Source: RUG11462 sp045539315 (GTDB taxonomy: Bacteria > Bacillota > Clostridia > Oscillospirales > Acutalibacteraceae). Taken from it: a stretch of 64,000 nt of DNA. The notes below the pieces were generated by a model. It was given only the letters and a program-made list of their open reading frames with translations, did no database searches and was not told the DNA's origin. The translations under genes were made by a program, and so were the position numbers. Below, in pieces: positions 35,282 through 43,392 of the stretch (the first letter of the stretch is position 1; each line of letters starts with the position of its first letter). The stretch spans positions 1 through 64,000 of the forward strand of contig JAZQFC010000041.1 of NCBI GenBank assembly GCA_045539315.1. The letters are read 5' to 3'.

Positions 35282-35380
35282 TCGCCCTACCCTGCGCCAA
35301 CAGAGTAGAGCGACTACCGGTAAAGTGTTACCGATATACTGTGTCCCAAAACACAAATATAGTATATCAAACACTTTGCC
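35282..35380 (+). ncRNA. Strong stem-loop in the integrase leader
   Basis: A three-tier hairpin: 35319-35329/35370-35380 (11 bp, one U-G pair on the plus strand), 35334-35340/35361-35367 (7 bp) and 35341-35344/35351-35354 (4 bp). A small hairpin (CTAC/GTAG, TCGC/GCGA) precedes it, and GGTAA/TTACC can form an alternative stem. There is no T-run, so it is not a plain terminator. It may control integrase expression. Confidence 0.5.
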
Positions 35381-35420
35381 TTATTTCAAGTATTAAATTT
35401 TAAGGGAAGGTGTTTTTATT

Positions 35421-36455
35421 ATGCGTTTGCCAAACGGTTATGGTTCCGTTTACAAATTAAGCGGAAACCGAAGAAAGCCCTGGATTGCCAGAAAAACAAC
35501 AAAGTTCACTTGTAACAAACAAGAATATATAACTATAGGGTATTACGAAACAAAAGAATTAGCATTGCAAGGGTTAGCGTTATACAACGCAAATCCCTAT
35601 GATATTAATTCTGCGAAAATCACATTCAGCGAGATTTATAATGATTGGTCAAAGGAAAAATTCCAAACCATATCACAAAGCAATATAAATGGTTACAAAG
35701 CATCACACAAACTATGTTCTGCCTTGTATGATATGCCATTTAAAGACATTCGCAAAATCCATCTCCAAAAGATAGTTGACAATTGCAACAAACAATACCC
35801 AACACTTCGCAAATTAAAAGTGCTTTTCAATCAATTATTTAAATTCGCTATGGAAAACGATATCTGCTCAAAAGACTATTCACAATTTGTTGACATTGCA
35901 AAGCATAAACGAGCAGAAACAGAAGAAAAACATAAACCATTTACAGAAGATGAGATTAGTTTGCTATGGAAAAACGAAAAAAGCAATAAATATCTTCAAA
36001 CAATCTTGATGCTTATATATTCTGGCGTAAGAGTATCAGAACTACTTAACTTAAAAAAGAGTGATGTTAATATTGACGAGCAATATTTCAGCGTCAGAAA
36101 GTCTAAAACGCAGTCAGGAATAAGAATTGTACCGATAGCAGACAAAGTATTACCTTTCTTCAAAAATTGGTATAAAGCCAACGAGAGCGAATATTTGCTA
36201 ACAACAACAGATAACAAATACTTCACATATCGTAATTATTATGATAGTTATTGGAAACCTTTGGTTGAAGAATTAAATCTTAACCACTTACCACACGATA
36301 CCAGACATACTACAGTGTCGCTTTTAGCAAAAGCAAAAGTAGAACAAACAACAATAAAAAAGATAGTTGGTCATTCAGGAGCAATGAGTTTAACTGAAAA
36401 GGTTTATACTCATCTTGATGTAAAAGAATTATTAGATGCAATAAACAAGATATAA
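35421..36455 (+). CDS. int: Tyrosine recombinase integrase
   Basis: A 344-residue phage integrase. The N-terminal ~60 residues are an AP2-like/arm-binding domain, followed by the core-binding domain (residues ~66-165). Catalytic residues can be seen: R204 (SGVRVSELL), a lysine at 227-229, H292 and R295 (HDTRH), H318 (GHSG) and Y329 (VYTHLD). Expected to integrate and excise prophage A. A strong GGGAAGG site and a leader hairpin precede it. Confidence 0.92.
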   Translation: MRLPNGYGSVYKLSGNRRKPWIARKTTKFTCNKQEYITIGYYETKELALQGLALYNANPYDINSAKITFSEIYNDWSKEKFQTISQSNINGYKASHKLCSALYDMPFKDIRKIHLQKIVDNCNKQYPTLRKLKVLFNQLFKFAMENDICSKDYSQFVDIAKHKRAETEEKHKPFTEDEISLLWKNEKSNKYLQTILMLIYSGVRVSELLNLKKSDVNIDEQYFSVRKSKTQSGIRIVPIADKVLPFFKNWYKANESEYLLTTTDNKYFTYRNYYDSYWKPLVEELNLNHLPHDTRHTTVSLLAKAKVEQTTIKKIVGHSGAMSLTEKVYTHLDVKELLDAINKI

Positions 36456-36546
36456 TACAAAATAATATAAAATAAAACTGCCATTCAAACGCAATGAATA
36501 ATTTGTTAAAAAACAAAAATTCAAGAATGTCAGTTAAAAAAAATTT

Positions 36547-36579
36547 GTTAGTTGTATGTTAGTTGTGTGTTAGTTGTTG
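36547..36579. repeat. Three tandem 11-bp repeats, likely att arm sites
   Basis: Three consecutive copies of GTTAGTTGTNT (the last differs in its final two bases) lie 92 bp after the integrase stop and before the rpsI terminator. Short direct repeats next to the integrase gene are typical arm-type binding sites of the attachment site. The core sequence cannot be defined without the other end. Confidence 0.5.
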
Positions 36580-36623
36580 TTGCTAATTTCACCTAATTCA
36601 ACTTAATTCAAACATAAAAATAA

Positions 36624-36648
36624 CCCCAGAAATAAAGCATTTCTGGGG
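36624..36648 (-). terminator. rpsI-rplM terminator
   Basis: CCCCAGAAA pairs with TTTCTGGGG across a 7-nt loop; on the minus strand it is followed by a T-rich run. Confidence 0.85.
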
Positions 36649-36667
36649 ATTTTGTATATCTGTCCTT

Positions 36668-37066
36668 TTATCTCTTTGAGAACTGTGGTGCACGACGAGC
36701 GCCTTTGAGACCTGGTTTCTTTCTTTCCTTCATTCTTGGGTCACGAGTGAGAAGACCTGCTTTTTTGAGTGCAGGACGAAGTTCCTCGTTGTATTGAAGC
36801 AAAGCACGTGACAAACCATGACGAATTGCGCCGGCTTGACCTGTTACACCGCCACCTGTTACATTACAAACGATATCGAATTTACCAACTGTTTCAGTAA
36901 TCTCTAATGGTTGGTTAACGATAAGTTTCAATGTTTCAAGGCCAAAATAATCATCAATATCTCTATTGTTAATTGTGATTTTACCTGTACCGTTGTAAAC
37001 TCTTACGCGGGCTACAGAACTTTTTCTTCTACCTGTTCCGTAGAAATATGGTTTTGTTTCATACAT
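36668..37066 (-). CDS. rpsI: 30S ribosomal protein S9
   Basis: A 132-residue protein of normal length with the S9 start GTGRRKSSVARVRV and the C-terminal tail GARRAPQFSKR that reaches the P-site tRNA. Second gene of the usual rplM-rpsI operon. Confidence 0.97.
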   Translation of the reverse strand: MYETKPYFYGTGRRKSSVARVRVYNGTGKITINNRDIDDYFGLETLKLIVNQPLEITETVGKFDIVCNVTGGGVTGQAGAIRHGLSRALLQYNEELRPALKKAGLLTRDPRMKERKKPGLKGARRAPQFSKR

Positions 37067-37087
37067 AATAATTCTGTCTCCCTTCTA

Positions 37088-37516
37088 TTAAAATTCATAT
37101 ACAACTGGTTTTTGAGCCTCATGTTTATGCTCTGTACCGCTGTATACTCTAAGTCTTGTAAGTGCTTTACGACCGATTGTTGTGTCAGGTACCATACCTT
37201 TAACTGCAAGCTCCATAGCCATTTCTGGTTTTGTTGCCATAAGTGTTTTGTATTTTACCTCTTTGAGACCGCCGATATAACCTGTATGACGGCGATAATA
37301 TTTTTGCTCTAATTTGTTTCCTGTAAGAACAACCTTATCTGCATTAACAACGATAACATGGTTACCGCAATCTACATGTGGTGTGAAGATTGGTTCATTC
37401 TTACCTCTGAGAAGATCAGCAACAACAGTAGCAACTCTACCAAGTGATTTACCCTCGGCATCAACGATGTACCATTTACGCTCAACTTCTCCGGCTTTTG
37501 CCATAAATGTTGACAT
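37088..37516 (-). CDS. rplM: 50S ribosomal protein L13
   Basis: A 142-residue protein with the L13 patterns WYIVDAEGKSLGRVAT and RLRVYSGTEHKHEAQKP. First gene of the operon, preceded by a ribosome site and its own promoter. Confidence 0.97.
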   Translation of the reverse strand: MSTFMAKAGEVERKWYIVDAEGKSLGRVATVVADLLRGKNEPIFTPHVDCGNHVIVVNADKVVLTGNKLEQKYYRRHTGYIGGLKEVKYKTLMATKPEMAMELAVKGMVPDTTIGRKALTRLRVYSGTEHKHEAQKPVVYEF

Positions 37517-37564
37517 AATCTGTTTCCTCCAAAAAATTATTTAATTTGATTCAACGCAAGTGAT

Positions 37565-37593
37565 ATATTAACACATTTATTTAAGTTAGTCAA
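37565..37593 (-). promoter_or_regulatory. rplM promoter
   Basis: Minus strand: TTGACT at 37588-37593, a 17-bp spacer and TAATAT at 37565-37570. Confidence 0.7.
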
Positions 37594-37699
37594 TCAATTT
37601 TTTCAAAAAAATTAAAATATTTTTATTTTACTCTTGTTTTCTCTCGTTTTTATTATGTTTTCTCTTATTTTCTCGCTTTTAATTTACAAAAAATAATTG

Positions 37700-37728
37700 T
37701 TGATTAATGCTTAACTTTAGGGTAAAAT
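37700..37728 (+). promoter_or_regulatory. Promoter of the D-lactate dehydrogenase-like gene
   Basis: TTGATT at 37700-37705, a 17-bp spacer and TAAAAT at 37723-37728, divergent from the rplM promoter. Confidence 0.65.
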
Positions 37729-37748
37729 AAACTAAAAGGAGAGATTTT

Positions 37749-38759
37749 ATGAAAATTGCTTTTTATGATACTAAACCTTATGATAAAATTTGGTTTGAAA
37801 AACTAATTGACGAATATGGTTATGAGGTTAAATTTTTTGAACATAAGTTAAACGAAGATACTGCTATACTATCTAAAGGGTTTGATGTTGTTTGTATTTT
37901 TGTTAATGATACTGCTAATAAGGCGGTTTTAGATATTCTTATTGAAAACGGTGTTAAACTTCTTGCGCTTCGCTGCGCAGGTTATAACAACGTTGATATT
38001 AGCGCTACTCAAAACAAAATTAAAGTTGTGCGAGTTCCGGCTTACTCCCCTTCTGCAGTTGCAGAGTTTGCGGCGGCGCTACTTTTAACCGTTAACAGAA
38101 AAACTCACAAGGCTTATATTAGAACTCGTGATACCAACTTTAATATAAACGGGCTTTTAGGCTTTGATTTGGCAGGTAAAACTGCAGGTATTATCGGCAC
38201 AGGTAAAATTGGGCAGATGTTTATTGATATTTGCAAGGGCTTTAAAATGAATGTTATAGCCTACGACCCTTATCCTAACGAAAGCCTTGATATTCAATAT
38301 GTATCGCTAGATGAACTTTTTGAAAAGTCTAATATTATTTCGCTTCATTGCCCGCTTACTAAAGAGAATTTTCATCTAATAAACGAAAAAACTATTGAAA
38401 AAATGCAGGATAATGTTTTAATCGTAAACACTTCACGAGGTGGGCTTATTGACACAACTGCTTTGATAGATGGTTTGAAATCTAAAAAAATTGGTGGCGC
38501 AGGGCTTGATGTTTACGAAGAAGAAGGCGATGTATTTTTCGAAGATAAGTCAAACGAGATAATTAACGATGATGAATTAATGCGCTTGCTTAGTTTTCCT
38601 AATGTGGTTATGGCTTCGCACCAAGGTTTTTTTACAAAAGAGGCTATGCAACAAATCGCTATGGTTACTATGGAAAACATTGCGAATTTTGATAACGGAA
38701 AAATCACAAACGAAGTTTGTTTTAGAAGTGGAAAAGTTGTAGAAGACTGTTGTAAATAG
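37749..38759 (+). CDS. D-lactate dehydrogenase-like 2-hydroxyacid dehydrogenase
   Basis: A 336-residue NAD-dependent enzyme expected to reduce pyruvate to D-lactate in the cytosol. It has the nucleotide-binding motif GTGKIG (150-155), the catalytic arginine in NTSRGG (R230), a glutamate near 257 and the catalytic histidine in ASHQGF (H291), with the fermentative LdhA-type phrase ALRCAGYNNVD. AGGAG at the right distance precedes the ATG. Confidence 0.85.
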   Translation: MKIAFYDTKPYDKIWFEKLIDEYGYEVKFFEHKLNEDTAILSKGFDVVCIFVNDTANKAVLDILIENGVKLLALRCAGYNNVDISATQNKIKVVRVPAYSPSAVAEFAAALLLTVNRKTHKAYIRTRDTNFNINGLLGFDLAGKTAGIIGTGKIGQMFIDICKGFKMNVIAYDPYPNESLDIQYVSLDELFEKSNIISLHCPLTKENFHLINEKTIEKMQDNVLIVNTSRGGLIDTTALIDGLKSKKIGGAGLDVYEEEGDVFFEDKSNEIINDDELMRLLSFPNVVMASHQGFFTKEAMQQIAMVTMENIANFDNGKITNEVCFRSGKVVEDCCK

Positions 38760-38816
38760 CAAGAATGTGTAATATAATTATTTATAGGAATTGCAAACAT
38801 TTTTAAAGGTGACGCT

Positions 38817-39494
38817 ATGTTTAAATACGAAACTCATTTGCACACATACCCTGTTAGCCAATGCGCTAAATTTGGTGTGCGTGAAAATTTAGAATTTTAC
38901 AAAAGTTTAGGCTATGATGGTGTGTTTATCACTAATCATTTTATAGATGGAAATATTAATTCACTCGCAGGAGAATCTTATGAAGAGCGAATTAATTATT
39001 TCTTTTCAGATTATGAAGCCGCAGTAAAAATCGCCGATGAAATCGGCATTAAAGTTTTTTGTGGCGCTGAACTTTCTTACGGCGGCACTGACTTTTTGGT
39101 TTATGGTCTTGATAAAAATTGGTATCTCTCGCACCCTGAAATTTTAACAATGAAAAAGAGCGAGGAATTGCCTTTTTTAATGGAAAACGGCGCGCTAGTA
39201 ATTCAGGCTCACCCATATCGCGAGGCTTTTTACATTGACCACATTCGTCTTTTCCCTCGTTGTATTCAGGGCGTTGAAATTATAAACGCAAACAGAACTG
39301 AAAATGAAAATAAAATGGCTAAAATTTATGCAGAAAATTATAATCTTTTAGAGTTTGCAGGGTCTGATAATCATATAGCGCAGGAGCAGAAAAAACTAGC
39401 CGGTGTGCAATTTGAAACACCTATTAAAGATGAATTAGATTTTGTTTCAAAAGTAAAAAATAATGAGCATAAAATCTTTACATTAACGCTTTAA
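38817..39494 (+). CDS. PHP-domain metallophosphoesterase
   Basis: A 225-residue PHP protein with metal ligands in HLHT (7-10), a later AELSYGG segment, AHPYR and GSDNH. Stand-alone PHP proteins hydrolyse phosphoester bonds of small molecules; the exact substrate cannot be read here. GGTGACGCT precedes the start. A hairpin overlaps its stop and a strong terminator follows. Confidence 0.8.
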   Translation: MFKYETHLHTYPVSQCAKFGVRENLEFYKSLGYDGVFITNHFIDGNINSLAGESYEERINYFFSDYEAAVKIADEIGIKVFCGAELSYGGTDFLVYGLDKNWYLSHPEILTMKKSEELPFLMENGALVIQAHPYREAFYIDHIRLFPRCIQGVEIINANRTENENKMAKIYAENYNLLEFAGSDNHIAQEQKKLAGVQFETPIKDELDFVSKVKNNEHKIFTLTL

Positions 39495-39518
39495 AAAGCG
39501 TAAAAATCAAGCAAAATA

Positions 39519-39564
39519 GAGCAAGAATAAAGGGCTTTTGTCCTGTTATTCTTGCTCTTTTTTT
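39519..39564 (+). terminator. Strong terminator at the left border of element B
   Basis: GAGCAAGAATAA and TTATTCTTGCTC form a perfect 12-bp stem (with a small inner hairpin), followed by seven T residues. It ends the PHP gene; phage-like sequence begins right after it. Confidence 0.85.
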
Positions 39565-39575
39565 GGTTACAAAAG

Positions 39576-39737
39576 ATGTCCTTGAATGTCCGGTTGACTT
39601 TGTGTTACCGTAAATATAGCGAAGGGGCGACCAATACTAGTTACGGTTCAGCAACTCGCAAAATTACAACGGCAAAGTAGTGTTAACGCCGTTGGGTGGG
39701 ATATGGGTAGGAACACAAAATTTTTGGAGGGATATTT
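39576..39737 (+). other. Leader of element B with inverted repeats
   Basis: About 160 bp without a gene. It contains a 17-mer shared with prophage A (39576-39592), an inverted repeat ACCGTAA/TTACGGT, and an inverted repeat AACGGC/GCCGTT. Located directly upstream of TerS, it could hold the packaging site or promoter of the block. No clear sigma-A promoter was found. Confidence 0.45.
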
Positions 39738-40007
39738 TTGGCGAAAAAGAAAAATTCGCTGTCTTCCTCAATAAAAACAATATTATCCTTGAAACCCGAT
39801 GAGGAATTTGAAGAAAGGCTTTTAAACAAGGGCGTGCCAAAAGCAGAAATTAATAATGGTACGGCTATTATGGACGCTCTTGTTGAAAAAGCCGCTAAAG
39901 GCGAAGTAAGTGCTATTAAAGAAGTGCTTGCAATTCTGGAAAAAGATGAAGACGACAAACGTTCAAACATTTCCAAACTTTATAAGGCGCTATCTGATGA
40001 AGATTGA
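39738..40007 (+). CDS. Terminase small subunit-like protein (element B)
   Basis: An 89-residue protein with a TTG start (GGAGGG ten bases upstream). Highly charged and helical, it lies where TerS lies in prophage A and overlaps the TerL start. It shows no obvious helix-turn-helix and little similarity to the 117-residue TerS of prophage A, so the call rests on position. Confidence 0.6.
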   Translation: MAKKKNSLSSSIKTILSLKPDEEFEERLLNKGVPKAEINNGTAIMDALVEKAAKGEVSAIKEVLAILEKDEDDKRSNISKLYKALSDED

Positions 40008-41313
40008 GAAGTTATCTGAAAAACAAAAACAAGTATTGCGATTTGCTCATAGCAAAAAATATCGGGGCTATAATGCTTTAATTTGCGATGGCGCAGTTCG
40101 TAGTGGCAAAACCGCGGTTATGACACTCTCTTTTATTCATTGGGCAATGCGCTACTTTGATAAATCTTACTTTGCTATTTGTGGCAAGACCATTACTAGC
40201 GCCGAGCGAAATATAGTTTCACTTATTAGCGATATGGTTGATGTTACTGCTTTTTTTGATGTTTCTTACAACAATTCAAAGCATATTTTAACCATTAAAG
40301 GCAACGACAAGGAAAACTATTTTTATGTGTTTGGTGGCAAAGACAAAGGCTCTGCCGCACTTATTCAAGGTCTTACTTTGAACGGCGTGTTTTTTGATGA
40401 GGTTGCACTTCAAGAAAAAAGTTTTGTTGAGCAGGCTATTGCGAGAACTTTATCTATAAAGGACGCAAAACTTTGGTTTAACTGCAACCCTGAACACTCT
40501 GAACATTGGTTTTTTAAAGAATGGATTAAAGACGCTGACGGCAAAAACGAGAAAAAGTCACTCCACATTCACTTTTTGATGGAAGATAATCCAACATTAA
40601 GCGAAGACCAAATAAAAAAAGCAGAAAGTCTGTATGACGGCATTTTTAAAAAGAGATTCGTTTTTGGCGAATGGGTTAAGTCTGAAGGGTTGGTTTACCC
40701 TATGTTTAATGAGAAAAACATTGTAAATCACACGGATTTTTCAGGCGAATACTACATTAGCATTGACTATGGTACTGCAAATCCATTTAGTATGGGGCTT
40801 TGGGTTGACACAGGCAAGTGTGCTGTAAGGCTAAAAGAATTTTATTATGAGTCTAGAAAAACACACAGGCAATTAACCGATGAAGAATACTATAATGAAC
40901 TGCTACGATTTGCAGCAGGGTATGAAATCAAAGCGGTTATTGTTGACCCTTCTGCCGCATCTTTTATTCAAACTATCAAGCGCCATAACTTTTTTAAAGT
41001 TAGAAGCGCTAACAACAGTTGTATGTATGGTATTAGTTTTGTTTGTGAACTTTTAAAAAGCGAAAAATTGTTGATACATAATTCTTGCAAAGATATTATA
41101 AGAGAATTTTCACTTTATAAATGGGACGAAACAAAACAGTATGATGCAGTCAAAAAAGAGTTTGACCACGCACTAGACGAAATGAGATATTTTTGTGCAA
41201 GTGTGTTGAACAACAAACCAAATTACAAAGTGAGAACTAATACTAAAAAACAGCCAAAAAATTATAATGGAAATTCATTTTCTGATTGGAGTGGTGATTT
41301 ACGGTTAATTTAA
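39997..41313 (+). CDS. terL: Terminase large subunit (element B)
   Basis: A 438-residue packaging motor with Walker A GAVRSGKT (32-39), Walker B GVFFDEVAL and nuclease motif SIDYGTANP. I start it at the ATG at 39997, which overlaps the TerS stop by 11 nt, because earlier in-frame codons have no ribosome site. It belongs to another TerL subgroup than that of prophage A, so the packaging genes of the two elements have been exchanged or have diverged more than the capsid genes. Confidence 0.88.
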   Translation: MKIEKLSEKQKQVLRFAHSKKYRGYNALICDGAVRSGKTAVMTLSFIHWAMRYFDKSYFAICGKTITSAERNIVSLISDMVDVTAFFDVSYNNSKHILTIKGNDKENYFYVFGGKDKGSAALIQGLTLNGVFFDEVALQEKSFVEQAIARTLSIKDAKLWFNCNPEHSEHWFFKEWIKDADGKNEKKSLHIHFLMEDNPTLSEDQIKKAESLYDGIFKKRFVFGEWVKSEGLVYPMFNEKNIVNHTDFSGEYYISIDYGTANPFSMGLWVDTGKCAVRLKEFYYESRKTHRQLTDEEYYNELLRFAAGYEIKAVIVDPSAASFIQTIKRHNFFKVRSANNSCMYGISFVCELLKSEKLLIHNSCKDIIREFSLYKWDETKQYDAVKKEFDHALDEMRYFCASVLNNKPNYKVRTNTKKQPKNYNGNSFSDWSGDLRLI

Positions 41314-41315
41314 TT

Positions 41316-41498
41316 TTGATTGTCATTATTTTATTACTATTATGCGTTTGTGCATTTAATTTCAAAAAGGAAAAGACGCTTGATTTTGAAAAGCCGATAC
41401 AAAAACTTTCCAAAAAAGATAAAAAAGCACAACAAAAAGTGATAAAAGAAATTGAGAATTTTTTAAATTACAACGGTGAAATACAGGACGATATTTAA
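41316..41498 (+). CDS. Membrane mini-protein after TerL (element B)
   Basis: A 60-residue protein starting at TTG: one membrane helix (residues 1-14), a lysine-rich helix and the ending NFLNYNGEIQDDI, matching the 69-residue protein of prophage A (NFFSYTGDSQKDE). Same gene order. Function unknown. Confidence 0.7.
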   Translation: MIVIILLLLCVCAFNFKKEKTLDFEKPIQKLSKKDKKAQQKVIKEIENFLNYNGEIQDDI

Positions 41499-41518
41499 AA
41501 TTTACAAGAAAGGAATTC

Positions 41519-42109
41519 TTGAATCAAGTGAAGACAACAGATGAAAAAAATATAAGAATTAATTTCGGTGGCAAAAGGCTTACACTTACAAACGAAAAAG
41601 CAAAAAAGTTTATAAAATTAGGTCTTAAAGCCGAAAAATATGAATCTGTTTTAAAAGATTTAGAGTTTTTAGCAAAGCGTGAAAAATTGAGTTTAGACGA
41701 GTTTGTTAAGGCTATTAAATCTCAAAAAGATGAACTTTTATCTTCAAGTATTCTTGAAAAAGTAAATGGCGATGAGGAATTAGCGCAAAAACTTATTGAT
41801 TATGAAAATTCTATTGCCGAAAGTGAACGAGTTGAAAAAAGTGATGAACTCGCTGAAGTTTTAGAGCATTTTAGTGAATATAAAAGTTATGACGATATTC
41901 CTGACGAAGCGATTATTTTAAGCGAAACTAAAAACATTTCACTTTTTGATGCGATTTTGCGTTACTTATTTTTTCAAAGCAAATTGATTGAAAAAGAACA
42001 TCAAAACAGAGAAAAAAACAAACAAGGAGCAGTTGGCTCTTTAAAAACTAACGAAGCAGATTATGGGTTATCTTATATTTCTGCAATGATGAAAGCAATA
42101 AACAAATAA
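41519..42109 (+). CDS. Scaffolding protein (element B)
   Basis: A 196-residue acidic helical protein starting at TTG after AAAGGAATTC. It aligns with residues ~70-275 of the prophage A scaffold (ISLFDAILRY against ISLLDAYLRY), without the acidic low-complexity N-terminus. Confidence 0.75.
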   Translation: MNQVKTTDEKNIRINFGGKRLTLTNEKAKKFIKLGLKAEKYESVLKDLEFLAKREKLSLDEFVKAIKSQKDELLSSSILEKVNGDEELAQKLIDYENSIAESERVEKSDELAEVLEHFSEYKSYDDIPDEAIILSETKNISLFDAILRYLFFQSKLIEKEHQNREKNKQGAVGSLKTNEADYGLSYISAMMKAINK

Positions 42110-42135
42110 ATTTATTTTAAAGGAGATTAAAAATT

Positions 42136-43326
42136 ATGTCATTAAACAACGATGCGTTCGCTACTAAATTCACAGGCGAACTTGATAAAATTATTACAGA
42201 TAAATCCAGCGTAGGATTTATGACCGATAACGCTTTACGCGCTAAATTTGTAGGCGCTAAAACAGTTAAAATTCCAAACATTTCTTTGCAAGGTCTTGGC
42301 GATTACGACAGAGAAAACGGCTTTATTAAAGGCACTGTTAACATTCACAACACTGCTTATGAAATGCAAATGGACAGAGCAAGAACTTTCACAATCGACC
42401 GCGAGGATATGGACGAAACAGGTATTGCCTCTCTTGCAGGCTCTGTTATGAGCGAGTTTGTTAAAACAAAGGTTGTTCCTGAAACTGACGCTTATGTTAT
42501 TTCAAAATTAACATCTTTTGCCGCAATCAGAAAACAAGTGGTTGAAAACATTGATGTTGAAGAACCATTAAAAGCATTTTATCAATTGCTTGATAATGTT
42601 CAAGAATCAGTTGGTTTAGATGAAGATATTGTTTGCTTGGTTGACCGCTATTTCTGGAACAAACTTCGTTCAAGCAAGGAAGTTGCAAAATTAATCGAAG
42701 TAAGCACATTCAAACAAGGCGAAATCAATTTTGAAGTTAGCAAAATTGATAATGTTTCTATCATTCCTGTTTCAAACTCAAGAATGATGAGCGCATTCGA
42801 CTTTTTACCTGAAGGTGCAGGCGGTTATAAAACATTGCCAGGTTCACAAGGTGTTTATATGCTTATGCTTCCAAAATCAGCGGCGTCTCTCGTTAAAAAG
42901 AGTGAAAAAGTTAGAATCTTCACACCTGAAGAAAACATCAACGCTGACGCTTATAAATTCGATTATAGAATTTATTATGATGTATTTGTTAAAAACGCTT
43001 ATGCAGATTCAATTTGGGCTTCTTTAGCACCTATGGCAACATTCAGCGGAATTGAAGAAACATTAACTGTAGAACATAACGCTGATGCTCCGGGTGAGAT
43101 TTCTGTTAATGTCTTTACAGACAACGAAAGTATTCCTTACTCTGTTAAATGGTACACTTGCAAAGATGAAACAGGAACAGACCCAATTAGAATTCCTGAT
43201 GCTACACAAACTACTTGCTATGTTGACCCTTATCAAGAGCCTGGTACTTACTACTACTTTGCAAGAGTTACTATCGGTGGCGCTACTACAGCGGATACAA
43301 ATATTTGTACAGTTACTATTCAGTAA
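42136..43326 (+). CDS. Major capsid protein with C-terminal Ig-like domain (element B)
   Basis: A 396-residue capsid protein. Residues ~1-300 align with the whole 299-residue capsid protein of prophage A (GDYDRENGFIKGTVNI, FTIDREDMDETG). Residues ~305-396 form an extra beta-rich domain with PYSVKWYTCKDE and PGTYYYFARV, which looks like an immunoglobulin-like decoration domain. Such domains sit on the capsid surface and can bind carbohydrate or mucus. AAAGGAG precedes the ATG. Confidence 0.85.
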   Translation: MSLNNDAFATKFTGELDKIITDKSSVGFMTDNALRAKFVGAKTVKIPNISLQGLGDYDRENGFIKGTVNIHNTAYEMQMDRARTFTIDREDMDETGIASLAGSVMSEFVKTKVVPETDAYVISKLTSFAAIRKQVVENIDVEEPLKAFYQLLDNVQESVGLDEDIVCLVDRYFWNKLRSSKEVAKLIEVSTFKQGEINFEVSKIDNVSIIPVSNSRMMSAFDFLPEGAGGYKTLPGSQGVYMLMLPKSAASLVKKSEKVRIFTPEENINADAYKFDYRIYYDVFVKNAYADSIWASLAPMATFSGIEETLTVEHNADAPGEISVNVFTDNESIPYSVKWYTCKDETGTDPIRIPDATQTTCYVDPYQEPGTYYYFARVTIGGATTADTNICTVTIQ

Positions 43327-43335
43327 AAAACTAAT

Positions 43336-43374
43336 GGCTTTAAGGCAGTAGATTTTTCTACTGCCAAAAGCCTT
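43336..43374 (+). terminator. Terminator after capsid gene (element B)
   Basis: Two nested stems (GGCAGTAG/CTACTGCC inside, GGCTTT/AAGCC outside) at the same relative position as the post-capsid terminator of prophage A. It likely lowers expression of portal and tail genes. Confidence 0.75.
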
Positions 43375-43392
43375 AAAAAAGGGAGTGAAAAA

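Larger units (their letters stand above)
1..36620. mobile_element. Prophage A (podovirus-like, partial at left edge)
   Basis: A continuous phage genome: tyrosine integrase at the right end, immunity region, early replication genes, a late regulator, then packaging, capsid, tail and lysis genes reading leftwards. The portal, the nozzle-like tail protein and the very large internal-type protein, with no tape measure or sheath, point to a short-tailed phage. The right junction lies between the integrase stop (36455) and the rpsI terminator (36624). The left junction and the endolysin are outside the window. I could not identify an att core because only one end is visible. Confidence 0.9.

Noticed and set aside
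36910..37312. Cysteine-rich plus-strand frame across rpsI-rplM
   Set aside because: Antisense to two ribosomal protein genes; composition is an artefact.
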